DNA of 64,000 bases from Bombyx mori (lineage: Eukaryota; Arthropoda; Insecta; Lepidoptera; Bombycidae), in the NCBI RefSeq assembly GCF_030269925.1, contig NC_085107.1:9672001-9736000 (forward strand), in the 5' to 3' direction. The first letter of the stretch is position 1; each line of letters opens with the position of its first letter. Shown here piece by piece: positions 12,418 to 23,706 of the stretch. Made by a program: the position numbers and the translations under genes. The notes under the pieces were generated by a model, which made no database searches, was not told the DNA's origin, and worked only from the letters and a program-made list of their open reading frames with translations.

Positions 12418-13201
12418 TTAAATGTGAATAAATTATATTAAAAAATGTTGCGAATTTTCTTAAAAAATGCGAAGGAACTTTTTCCCCAATCTATTATTAT
12501 ATAGAAATAAAATAGTAAACAATGTTTACAATAAGTGAGCTGTTTAGGCTTACTATACTATACTATTTGACATTGGACGGTAATGGGTAAATTGTAAAAA
12601 ATAATAATCTAAGACAAGTTTTTGAACAATAATTATATACGCATTTCCATTTTATATAAAAATTATGATTCTTACATCAGTAATTTCTTATAACATGCTA
12701 GGAAAATGCTTTAAAATGCCCTTATGTTAAAAACAAGAAAGAAAGTAAAGAAAACCTCAATTTGTGTTAGTTTACGTATGTGTAATATTTTAAAACTCTG
12801 CATGGTAGTTTTTTTCTAATGTTTAAAATAATTTCTGGCGCAATGTAATTAAGGTAAATTTGCTCTAATTTTTTAACTATCATCGATTATGTTCCGCAGA
12901 AACTTGTTACAACTTGATTGCGCACGGTGTGTGGGCTATCCTACGAAATCTATGTTAATTATTTTAAGTTTTTATAACATCATACAGGGTAGAAATATAA
13001 ACTAATTATTCGTTGTTGTGTAGTACGTGAGTTTTAATTTTAGTAAAATTTATAATACTATAAAGTAAATGAAATTACAAATTTTACAGCGCCCCCCTAA
13101 CCCACATCAACGCCCCCCATTTTTTCCTGGACCCCTTAACGCCCCCCTCTAGGTTTCAAACGCCCCCCAGGGGGCGTTATCGCCCACTTTGAGAAAGACT
13201 G

Positions 13202-13372
13202 GCTTAGATGGTTGGACGAGCTCACAGCCATCTGGTGTTAAGTGGTTACTGGATCCCATAGACATCTACAATGTAAATTTCGCCACCCATCTTAAGATAT
13301 GAGTTCTAAGGTCTCAGTATAGTTACAACGGCTTACCCACCCTTCAACCTGAAACGCATTACTGCTTTTATA
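13202..13372 (-). repeat. Right part of the short interspersed repeat interrupted by the hAT
   Basis: GCTTAGATGGTTGGACGAGC and onward matches the other copies of this family through GAAACGCATTACTGCTT and then ends, so the far part of the element is missing. Together with 7393-7415 it forms one older copy split by the hAT. Confidence 0.75.
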
Positions 13373-13798
13373 TTATATACTGCTATTATATTATAATACG
13401 GCTTTCCTATTCTTCGTTCTCATCGATTGTCCTTTGTGCCTACTGCCACAATATCTCCAATAACCATCTGGTCCTGCAATGAAACTATGGCGGTAGCTAT
13501 CATATAACACATATTTGACAGATACCTGAATCTGGCTTACGACATTTCCAAGATAAGCTTGCGTATGTACAAGTTCCGAACAACAACAATCGTCCGGACC
13601 GTCCGTCTACCGAGCAATTCCATCCGCTCGGTGGAAGATCTTCCCTTTGTCGTATCCTCTCATAAAACTGCGGTAAAACTCGGATGAGACGCTTCAAGAC
13701 CAGATTATACACACGGTTTGTCGAGACCTGATCCTGTGTGGCATTTATTTTCCAAGCGAATGCATAATTTTCATATAACTTGAAAGCGAAAACATTCT

Positions 13799-14041
13799 GG
13801 TGGTAGGACCTCTTGTGAGTCCGCACGGGTAGGTACCACCACTCCGCCTATTTCTGCAGTGTAACAGTAATGCGTTTCGGTTTGAAGGGTGGGGCAGCCG
13901 TTGTAACTATACTGAGACCTTAGAATTCATATCTCAAGGCATGTGGCGGCATTTACGATGTAAGTGTCTATGGGCTCCGATAACCACTTCACACCAGGTG
14001 CGCTGTGAGCTCATCCACCCATATATGCAATTAAAAAAAAC
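13799..14041 (+). repeat. Abundant short interspersed repeat, plus orientation
   Basis: GGTGGTAGGACCTCTTGTGA, AATGCGTTTCGGTTTGAAGG, AACTATACTGAGACCTTAGA to CACCCATATATGCAATTAAAAAAAA. It is complete, with a tail. Confidence 0.75.
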
Positions 14042-15938
14042 GGCCTGGTAGTAAGCGATCACTACTATTCATGGACGTCTGCAATGCTAAGAACATAACC
14101 AAGTCCAGTAGCTTACTACGGGTAACTCTCGATTCTCGCTTGAAGTAGGACATGTGACAGAGTTCAGGAAACACCAAGAGGGGGACTCCATCGCAGAGTC
14201 GGTTGATATGCTGCAAAAATGATGTTTTCAAACGCACTGCAGATAAGCGTAGTGATTGCAGATAACACTGCTACTACTAGTACTACTGTATTTATACTAC
14301 TAACATGATCTCAAAGAACCCTTCAGAAAGGATGAAACGTAAAGAGAAAACACAGAGATAATCGAAGTCTACCCGTACCCGACCCAGAGACACGCTTGTT
14401 AAATTTCAAAGTGAAATGAAATATCATAATAATCCGCGATGCTTTTAAAAACGTGTTTTATTTCAGAGCTCTCTCGGTTCAGCGAAATATATAATAAAAG
14501 CTAAGATCCAACAAAATCGTTGGGATTGCTGAGCTCAGAATTAACGACGGCCATTATAATGCTCTCCCTGCTAAAAAAACACAAATACGCGGCATAGCAG
14601 TTTGGCGCCGCTTGAATTTAAGAACGGTTTTTGAACGATAATTACGTATTTTACTTCATATTTTATGTTATTTTCTTCTAGTTATTTAATAAACCAAAAG
14701 ATATGGGCTCATATCGTTAACCAGTAATTGTAATAGATTTACTATTTTCTTTATCAAATTTTATTGATATTATAGGTAAGTAATTTTTGTTGCCGCCTTT
14801 AGATTTCTTGTGATTTTGTATTTAGAGTCGCATCTCAAATACTCAAATATTTAAATGAAGCTACACAGAATGAGGTTTGGTGATTTTAAGGGGATGAGTG
14901 TCTTTTATCTGTCTTCGGCGGTTCGTTAGCGCTAACTCTGTTAATTTCATAATCCTCTGAAATGTGTAACAAGATAATATCTGCTTTAACAACCGGTTCG
15001 TACTTGCCGTTCGATAAAATTTATATATAAGTACACAACCATACGTTCTGCTTTATTTTAACTTCAGACCAAGAATCAAGTGATTAATCTGTACTTCTAA
15101 GAACAACTCCACAAGACATTTCAACAAAAGGTTTATTTATAGTACATTTATTTGAATTCGTAACTGGCTGCGGTATTATGCCGGTCTTTTCATATTGTCT
15201 TATTAGCCTCCATTAGATTGAAGTTATTCTATATTGTGTACAAAAAAAACTTATTTAATATTTAAAAAAAGCGTTTGTTAGTATTAACGAAATTTGTCTC
15301 AAATCATTAGAAAAAAATGTTGTATGGGTCTATCAAAAAATTAACCCGTCAGATATGACAATTCGAATAACAACAACGGGAATAATTATACAGCTTAAGT
15401 TTTTGATAAATTATTATTTTATTTAAAAAATCTTATGAAGACCGATAGTTTAATATATGCTGGGTAAAGTCCAAAATAATACGTAGTGTTCGATCCAAAA
15501 TGATACATAATTTTAGTTATAAAAAAGGTAATGCGAAACAAAAACACCCCTGAATGATTTATCGAGCGTATTAGTTTTAGACGGTGCACGGGAAAACATC
15601 GTGATAAAACCCGCATATTTAAATGCCGGGTCTCGTTCGCGATCCTACGGAAGAACTGAGCGAAATATTTACAAGATTGGAAGTAAACACTTTCTCGAAA
15701 TCTTAGCGAATAGCCTGAATCCATGTGATTGGAGTTTATCCTATTATCTATTATATCTGACTCAATATTATCATTTTTATACATCTTTATACACATCTAT
15801 TGTAATTAAATAAATAGTTAGAAATGTGTTTGTAGTAAAATCTGGAGGACAAAGGGTAAAGTTAGTGCAAGTTACTTTAGCTAGACATGGTTCGTAATCG
15901 ATATTTTTTGTGGTATTAATGGTGCGGGTATTAATACT
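14042..15938. other. No gene seen
   Basis: AT-rich. Frames at 14031-14237 and 15419-15796 (both minus) look like chance: no family signature and a codon mix like the local base composition. Confidence 0.45.
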
Positions 15939-16197
15939 GGGGGTAGGACGTCTTGCGAGTCTGCGAGTCTGCACGGGTAGGTACCACCGCACTGTCTGTT
16001 TCTGCCGTGAAGTAGTAATGCGTTTCGGTTTGAAGGACGAGGCAGCCGCTGTAACTATACTGAGACCTTAGAACTCATGTTTCAAGGTGGGCGGCGGCAT
16101 TGACGTTGTAGATGTATATGGGCTCCAGTAACCACTTATGATCAGGTGGGCCGTGAGCTCGCTCACTCAACTAAGCAATAAAAAAAAATAAAAAAAA
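15939..16197 (+). repeat. Abundant short interspersed repeat, plus orientation
   Basis: GGGGGTAGGACGTCTTGCGA with an extra 9-bp GAGTCTGCG-type duplication, then the usual body, ending AACTAAGCAATAAAAAAAAAT. The small internal duplication marks this copy. Confidence 0.7.
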
Positions 16198-17148
16198 TAG
16201 AGACTACCAGTGATAGGTACTTAGATACATTTATAATTAAGCGATATTAAAATTAATACTTGATGATAATAACCGATACGTATTTAAATATTACAAAAAC
16301 TAATAAATACCGAGAAATGTATAAGAAAAACTAACACAGTATTAAAATGCTGCTCTTTTTGCGGTTAACTAAATAAAATAACTCACTATTATTCAATGAA
16401 ATGATTTTGAAAACAAATCTATAGGAAGTCAAATTTAAAATTCCAGTCAATCTGAGAACTAACTCCTAAATATTAAATTGAAAATCTATTTCCGTTCGTC
16501 AGACGCTGACTGAAATACGATTGACCTATTTTCCAGATAAATACAATAAACTTTAAGACTTTCAACGAGATAAAAATAATGTCATAGTTTATAGAATCAT
16601 ACTGTTGTCTTTTTATTGACAAATATGTTATAGCCGTCTCGGACATTGCTTTCTCCCAGACTTCAAATAAAGAAGTCGAAAAGGTCGATCGGGTAAGTTT
16701 AGAAATTATCTGTATTATTATGTTTCGATAAATGATTTTAAAAGAACAAATTTAAATTTTAACAAAAATTAAAGATTTCAATAAAATAATAATCTTCTTA
16801 TAAATTAGGCAAAGTTCAATAATATTTTTAGCGTGGGTTAATTATTGCTCATCGACCGCTGGTCATATTTACAGGAAAACCATTAGAGTACCTATATATA
16901 ACAAATAATTAACATACCTAACACATGTGACCACCAAATTTTTACACATGACCATTCCAATAGCTTAAACAAATAAGAGAGCAAAGTAAATTAAAAAAAA
17001 TACTATTATACATTACACAATATATTATAACATAATGCAGATACAAAATCTTGAAATCTCAAAAAAGATTTTCTACACAGCAACAAAAACATATTATAAC
17101 ATACACATAGTACGTAGAATGCATTAATAAAAAAATCAAATATGTAGC

Positions 17149-17203
17149 TATATATATAAAATTGAATTGCTGTTCGTTAGTCTCGCTAAAACTCGAGAAC
17201 GGC
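17149..17203 (+). mobile_element. Helitron-like 5' end
   Basis: A TATATATAAAATTGAATTGC start followed by TGTTCGTTAGTCTCGCTAAA and CTCGAGAACGGC is a phrase I associate with lepidopteran Helitrons. The R1-type LINE abuts it directly, so it was probably interrupted by that insertion. Confidence 0.45.
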
Positions 17204-17857
17204 TTTTTTTTTTTTTTTTTTTTTTCCACAGGAGAAAATCGCCGGATCCCCACCCGCGCGGCAGGTGGGGTATGTGGGAGTTGAACCTCACTAAAAACTC
17301 CTGCCGCTCACAACCGGCGCCCTACCTCGGACCGGGCCGGAGCCCAGTCGGGGCTATTGAAACGGCGGGACAGGGTTGACGCAGAGCACATTACATCCAT
17401 CCCACCGTCCCACGGACGCCGGACCGGTGGCCGCCAGCGAAACGACCACCGGTTCCCTCGTTCAGCGGGCCGAGAGCCCGCTTTGATGGCGCCGCGTTAC
17501 ACCTTCCCCCAGAGCGGTCGGGGGAACGCGGTCTACCATCACCCGGCTTCCTATTGCGGGTGAGCGTGCAGAGCACGCCACCCCTCGTCTGGGTCCCTCC
17601 CCGCACAAAACGGGTGGGACCCCTAGCTCTTAGGGGGCCAGGTCACGGATACGACCCCGGTCCCGACCCCCTGCTCGGCGGCGGCGGGTTTCTGCGTAGT
17701 GAGGAGAGCTTTCCCTCACTCGCCCCGCCGCCTCCTTCTGCGAGATGGTGCACTCGCAGAAGTCGAGCATAGCCTTCCATGACTCATCGCTGCCAAGCAT
17801 CGACGCCACGACGCCAGGCAGCGACAAGTCAGGTCCTATCTTTGCGACCAGGACACG
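17204..17857 (-). mobile_element. R1-clade LINE, 3' end with long poly-A tail
   Basis: On the minus strand this GC-rich block begins near 17857 inside the C-terminal ORF (SLPGVVASMLGSDESWKAM, LDFCECTISQKEAAGRVR). It runs through the 3' UTR and ends in an A run of about 22 (T run at 17204-17226 on the plus strand). Severe 5' truncation and the long tail are typical of target-primed insertion. The tail is longer than in the 9040-10869 copy, which suggests a younger event. Confidence 0.8.
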
Positions 17858-17859
17858 GC

Positions 17860-18115
17860 GCTAAAGTATTTGATTTTAATAACAAAGTCGCAATACTAAA
17901 GGCTGACATTGATTTCCGTGTTAGCATTTCCGAGACGGAGCTAGGAAACTCTTGTATCTATAACAATACAATTGTCCCCTCGGCCGGTACAGTCAACAAC
18001 GTTATTGCGCCGCTTATAGCTCAAGTAGCTAGGAATAGAGGAGGGTTAGCAACGCAAATTCCAAAGTAATAACAGGCAAATGGCAAGCTAATATTGAAAC
18101 GGTCTGCGGAGCTTG
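17860..18115 (+). pseudogene. Unidentified broken coding remnant
   Basis: A frame open from about 17864 to a stop at 18067-18069 has protein-like, hydrophobic-patterned composition (KADIDFRVSISETELGNSC, GTVNNVIAPLIAQVARNRGG). Just before the stop the apparent reading continues in the next frame for about another 15 codons, suggesting a one-base change. I do not recognise the family. It adjoins the 5' truncation point of the R1-type LINE. Confidence 0.35.
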
Positions 18116-21100
18116 ATTATTGTGGAGAACAACACAATAACACTTCTGCCCTCTTGCTTAGTGCTGTGAGCCGGATGCTTAATCGAATAAGTAGCTCACA
18201 GATACGATTATATTATAGCTTCCTAAATGTCCGTTTGCGATATTGAAGGTAACAGGTAAGAGAAAAAAAAAATCAGATCGAAATTTCCGATAACACATTT
18301 TCTGCGGTTGTCCATTTCGGCTTTATGCGTTCATAGAGACCGCAAATAAGACTAACTTTTAATTAATTCTCTCAAACAAATTGTGTTCGGATTAAAATTT
18401 GAATAATTCACAATGATTAAACTGAGCATATTGATTAACAATAACGTATTGATTAATCCGGAAATTTACTGTTTTTAGGGTGTTGTTTACTAAATCTGAA
18501 TACGATTTCGGTGATTGAAATTTTCTAAACTTATGAATCGATTGTAAATTAAAAAGGTAAAATGTACTGTTAATCTAAAACTGGGCATGCTAAAGAGATT
18601 CTGAAACAATTTGAATAAATCTGGAAAATTGATTTATAAGTTGCGTAAACTATTAACTTTTACTGAGTCGTTTTTTGAGACTTCTCGATAAAATTAATAT
18701 TCAGAAAATATTTAAAAACAAAACAGTAGTAGCTACGTTGACCGTTAGCTAAAAGCTTTTATGCTTTTGGTCAACGTAGCTAAAACCTATTCAAATATTA
18801 TATGAAAGATAATTTCATTTCTTCAAGCTCTTGTTAATTTAGAATTCATGTAATGATTAGCTCCAGATAGAGAGATTATCTAGCCTAACCACTAAAAATA
18901 TACGAGTATTATGAATTTCTATAGCCAGACCATAAAATTGTCCGGTCTGAGTGAATTGATAGAAACACAAAACCCAAAATCCCAAACATATTTCATAAAG
19001 CATAACTCGCTTGCAATACTCATCTAAAAAACTTCATCTGTATTTTTGTTTTAACATAAATAGTATACTAGCCCATCGTCGAGAAAATGAAATGCTAGTG
19101 CAGCGACAATAGTGACCGTATGCAGACTGTGACCTCTTTTATTGGCGGATACACGGGCTCAAGCGTGGAAATAAAAGTTTATTCAACGTACTTTCTGATA
19201 ATGTGTCTGTACTTGTTTGGTTAATGGTCAGAGTTTCTCTTGTATTTATGTTAGAGCTAAAAGCGTTGCATTTTTCCTGGACGATATAATTGTAGACAGC
19301 ACAGAAGCGCACACTATAATGCTTCGTTTGTGTGAAGTAAACAGTATTAAAAGTCGGAAATGTACTGTCGTAAAATATATTTTGAAGTGAAACTTCTTTA
19401 GGCGCATGAGGGTAAAATTTTTACAGAACGTCACGCAGGTATGCAACGGAAGTGACGTCAAACTACTATTGAAATTAAGTACTTGTCAAATGTCAGTAGT
19501 AGTAGTTGTTGTATTTTTCCAACTGGAAAGGCAAATGTATCATACCATACAGCCTATTATTTTATATTTTTTTTGTGAAAAATGTTAATAGGAATTGAAA
19601 TGAAACGAAAAGAATTTGGAACATTAATCAAATAGCATGAAATTAAATTTGTCCATTCAATTGGCAAAATATTAGTCATTTACAATTTAGAAATCTAAAC
19701 ATAATGTGACTGTCAACAGTAAGGTTTGAGATTGACATTTGACAGACTTTTGGCGGAAACATATTTTCCTTTTTCCCTTCCTCTAAGTCTCGGAAATCTA
19801 AAGTTTTAGATTTGTATAAATATAAGCAAGACTCATAAATTAGTTCGCCAAAAAAGTTTCACTTCTGACATGTGTACTTTGTACGTACGCACTGTTTTTT
19901 TATTGCTGTATGTAGACAGCAAAAAAGTCTAGCTTATCCAATTAACTTGTGGGCTTACACAGTCGCTGTAGGCATTATTTAACACACGGACGCTTTCATT
20001 ACGTTATGAGGTAATAATTGCATATAATCCCATGGAGAATTTCGTGTAGTAAGATCATAAAAGTTATGTTGTGTAATAATGTTTTTATTCATGTCAAATA
20101 ATGAACTAAAAAAAAAGTATCTAAAAATATTCCTATGTAATCGCGATAGTGCGTACCGTTGTAGGGTAGTAGTATTTTTAAACCAAGAGTGATTTGTGCG
20201 TAATCTTAAATAATTCCACACTAAAAATAAATAATGTTAGAACTAAATGACCATATAATACTGACTGGTTCATAAGTATAAAGGACCCGCAATGCAATAA
20301 ATCAGTTTATTTCATATATTTCTAAGCTAAGTCATATAGACACCTAAGTCTGGTCGTGTTTTATTACTACTAAAGTATACGTATTAGTACCGGTGATTTA
20401 TGGGTAAGTAAATCTAAGTATTTTTATTCAGTTTGACCTGCCATTTGTTCTTGTGCCACTTTTACAATGGTTGATAGGTCCCTATTGTAACTTTAGGTAA
20501 AAAAGATTGACAAATAAACATACTAACTATGAATTCATATAACATACTTATCGATATACACGGATTTAAAAAAATATATAGATAGAAAACGCACCGTTTT
20601 CGTAATTAAAAAAAAACGTCATTCAAATCCGTTTTTATAAGGATCAAAAGATCAAAAGCAAACAAGGGCTGTCTGTTTCATATTTCCAAACTATATACTC
20701 GTAATATTCCAGTGACTGACGATAAGGCGACAGCAAAGTGAAGAACCGTTTGTTACGACAAGTCAAAAAATCAACAAAATAGTTACGCAACAGTATTCCA
20801 TTGTTTTGATTTAAAAAAAAAAACTACTAGGAGTGATATTTAGAGTAATAGCAAACAGGCAAACTAAATACATTAATATTTTATAGGTTTAATCATCTTT
20901 AATTAGGAACAATTTAAACTATAAATATTATGATATGATAATGATATGACTTAACAATAATCTCGAGAAACTGGATTTAATTTTATCTTACTAAAAACTG
21001 TAATAATTTCTATGTCAATATGGCAAATTTGATTAAAATCAAACCAATAAAACGCATACCTATTGTATATCAGCTTTAAATACCGGTGTGTTCTTATTAT

Positions 21101-21589
21101 TATAAAAGTCGAATATGAAATGAAAGTGAATGATATAATGAATTCAGTGAATGAAAAGAATATGATAAGAAATGAAAGTCGAAGAATTTTTTTTTGAAAA
21201 AGGATTTAAATACGAAATTTATATTTTGTCGAACGCAACTTCTACAACCCTGTCCCATTTACTTTACTTTGAAAAGAACTAAATGATGTCTGTTTATTGT
21301 GACTACATTATTAAAAACAGGCTACGAAAAATAGCCTCGTTTTAAAGAGAAGCGTTGTAGACGAGGTCGTTTCTTTAGAATAAGTTAGAAATCGACCATT
21401 TTTATAATATTGTTTATTTATCTTAAAGCGAAAAACATAGTCACCTGGTTTTAGATAAAGATTTATCATTATTTGCCGACGCTTTCATTATCATGCCTCT
21501 TTAAATATCTGTTCAAGCGTTATTTCAACTGATTGAGAAAAAATGTTCTGTTCTTTTAAAGAATTATGTTATTAGTCAGCGCGTGTATT
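18116..21589. other. No gene seen
   Basis: AT-rich sequence holding the hairpin at 18730-18782. Nothing else is recognised. Confidence 0.5.
18730..18782. repeat. Perfect 14-bp inverted repeat (hairpin)
   Basis: TAGCTACGTTGACC at 18730-18743 pairs with GGTCAACGTAGCTA at 18769-18782 across a 25-nt spacer that holds a further partly paired AAAAGCTTTT. It is isolated in AT-rich sequence with no gene nearby. Confidence 0.7.
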
Positions 21590-21955
21590 TTTTACTATTT
21601 ACTAGGTTATTTATCTGTACTGCAACTAAACAAACGGTTGGATCGACTTGAATGAGTTTTTCTGGACTACGTCTGTCGAGTCCGCTAGTGTATTATATTT
21701 TCACGTGAAGGCGTTACAACCATCCAACTTATTGCTGATGCAAATCTACAGTGGTTTTTACGGATATTCCGTTATAACTACTGAACCATGCATCCGATTG
21801 ACTTGAAACTTCGTATCCGTGTAGAAAATACAAGTACTTAATGAATAGGCTAATATTTATTTATATGAGTGTTGAACTCCCTAATAATAATGACAATAAT
21901 AATAATGTTAATTTTTAATGCCCAGCGAGTGGGTAAAGCTGGCGAGTACGGCTAG
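21590..21955 (+). mobile_element. Helitron-like element, 3' part
   Basis: GGTTGGATCGACTTGAATGA, ACTGAACCATGCATCCGATT and GACTTGAAACTTCGTATCCG, ending CCCAGCGAGTGGG (small hairpin), GAGTACGGCTAG|T. It has a CTAG end and T after it. The 5' boundary is uncertain. Confidence 0.55.
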
Positions 21956-22391
21956 TCACATAATACTAATGTGACCGTGAGCTCGTTCGTCCGTCCGAGC
22001 TATGAGAAAAGCAGTTAGCTTGATACGGACAGATTTATTTTCAACAAATAATACCAAAGCTGTCACAGAGTTAAATGACGCTCAGGCTTTTAGATAGTCT
22101 TCGAATAAATTTAGATAAACAATACAATGTTCAGTCAGCGAATTGTATCGCGAGCGAAAGGAGTTTTGGTAGAGACAGGTCAAACGTTTCGAGCATGAAA
22201 TAATTCAGTTTGAAAGACAATTGAAATTTTGTACGATATTTTATACTGTGATTTGATTTCGTCTAAAACAGTCGACTTGATCCTATACGATTTATTCGGC
22301 TCACTCTGTAGTAGTAGTGTTTTATATTCTAATAAATTATTTATTTTGATTTCGTCGTGACGTAAATGCCTTTTTTTCTTTCTTTTTTGTT

Positions 22392-22555
22392 ATGGAAAGA
22401 TTACTTGTGGTCCAGAGGCCTTTCCATTTTCTTCAGGACAGGCGGGCGAGCAAAGGCTCAGCCAGGAGGGGTTGGATTAGCTACCATAAGCCCGAGCGTC
22501 TTGGAAGGAGACCTATCAGCTCAAAAACAGCTGCTTCGCAAATGAGTCTAAACGC
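22392..22555 (-). repeat. jockey-type LINE 3' UTR fragment
   Basis: GATTACTTGTGGTCCAGAGG, CAGGCGGGCGAGCAAAGGCT, CAGCCAGGAGGGGTTGG and CAGCTGCTTCGCAAATGAGT are the inverse of the 3' UTR at 28260-28410. The ORF part is absent, so this is a very short 5'-truncated copy. Confidence 0.65.
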
Positions 22556-22678
22556 CCATGTATGTAACGGTGTTCGAAAAATACGTACTTAACAAATCTT
22601 CACGATTGACTGCCAACGTGAAGAAAATAACATCATGTAATAAAAATCAAAACCACAAAATTATAATTTGCATAATTG

Positions 22679-22896
22679 TTGGTGATAGGACGCCTTGCGA
22701 GTCCGCATGGGTAGGTGCCACCGCCCTGCCTATTTCCGCTGTGAAGCTGTAATGCACTCTCAGCTTGAAGGGTGGGGCAGCCGTTGTACTGTACAGCTTA
22801 TACTCAGAACTCATTTGTGTTTTTGATGTCTATGGGCTCCGGTAACCACTTAAAGCCAGGCGGGCTGTTTGCTCATCCACCCATACAGACAATTTA
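22679..22896 (+). repeat. Abundant short interspersed repeat, diverged
   Basis: TGGTGATAGGACGCCTTGCG, ACGGCTTGAAGG-like middle and TCTATGGGCTCCGGTAACCA to CACCCATACAGACAATTTAAA. It is more diverged than the copies at 4414 or 5785, with an internal deletion around 22800-22825. Confidence 0.65.
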
Positions 22897-23187
22897 AAAC
22901 CATTCAACGGCAAGTATTGAATACGTGAATATTTCAAGTTATGTTGGTAATAGCAAACTAAGTATAATCTTTCGTAACTTACTTCGGTTGTCAGATAACG
23001 ATAACAGTAGCGTTGGCAGCGTCCACCAAATCGTGACCACCTACCTCGTTAGAGGGCGCTTCGTTCATTTGACAGTAACGATGATCGATGGCTTCGGGAC
23101 TTCCCCTGTAATATCCGACACCCACCCGTACCAGTAACCACCCTATTGCACAAAACCTCTATAAATACGAAAGCTTCTTTAGTTTTA

Positions 23188-23420
23188 AAACTAAGATACA
23201 ATATCTATACAATATAATAATATCCTTAAGAAACGATATAAGTATAATACTATAATGATAGTATTATACTCTTATCTAATAGGCGAATCTCTAGGAGTAT
23301 ATCTCTAGGAGTAAACTAAGATACAATATCTATACAATATAATAATATCCTTAAGAAACGAACGAAGACACTATATAATACTATAGTGATAGTATTATAC
23401 TCATATCGTTTCTTAAGGAA
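23188..23420. repeat. 49-bp direct repeat with palindromes and an inverted copy
   Basis: The 49 bases at 23188-23236 recur exactly at 23313-23361. Each is followed by a near-perfect palindrome (AGTATAATACTAT-AATG-ATAGTATTATACT at 23241-23270, and a similar one at 23374-23399). TCCTTAAGAAACGATAT (23223-23239) also returns inverted at 23403-23419. GGAGTATATCTCTAGGAGTA between them is a small tandem repeat. Confidence 0.7.
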
Positions 23421-23526
23421 TCTGGCTCTCATAGTGATTTGTAAATGAAATCGTATTGACGATCGCAAAAAGTGAGTTTTATACGAGAAACAAATTGCTC
23501 AAATTGTGGCTAAACGTTTTTTATTT

Positions 23527-23706
23527 TAATTTTTTTTATTGCTTAGTTGGGTGGACGAGCTCACAGCCCACCTAGTGTTAAGTGGTTACTGGAGCCCATA
23601 AACATCTACAACGTAAATGCACCACTCACCTTGAGATATAAGTTCTAAAGTCTCAGTATAGTTACAACGGCTGCCCTACCCTTCATACCGAAACGCATTA
23701 CTGCTA
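23527..23706 (-). repeat. Abundant short interspersed repeat, truncated
   Basis: TTTTTTTTATTGCTTAGTTG, GGTGGACGAGCTCACAGCCC to CGAAACGCATTACTGCT. It lacks the last 60 or so bases of the family. Confidence 0.7.

Larger units (their letters stand above)
7416..13201. mobile_element. 5.8-kb hAT-superfamily element carrying nested retroelements
   Basis: The ends CAGTGATTATCAAACTT (left) and CAGTCTTTCTCAAAGTGG (right, inverted) are imperfect terminal inverted repeats of hAT style. They are flanked by a perfect 8-bp duplication GCTTAGAT (7408-7415 and 13202-13209), the size expected for hAT. CGCCCCC-type motifs recur just inside both ends (7444-7485 and 13088-13195). The duplicated site lies inside a short interspersed repeat whose two halves resume on either side. 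No hAT transposase is visible. The interior is occupied by an RTE LINE piece, a Helitron-like piece, an R1-clade LINE and a mariner. Confidence 0.75.

Noticed and set aside
15419..15796. 125-codon minus-strand frame
   Set aside because: No recognisable domain; likely a chance open frame, as expected once or twice in 64 kb.
23188..23420. CRISPR-like array
   Set aside because: Only two direct copies with palindromic AT spacers, in eukaryotic DNA.
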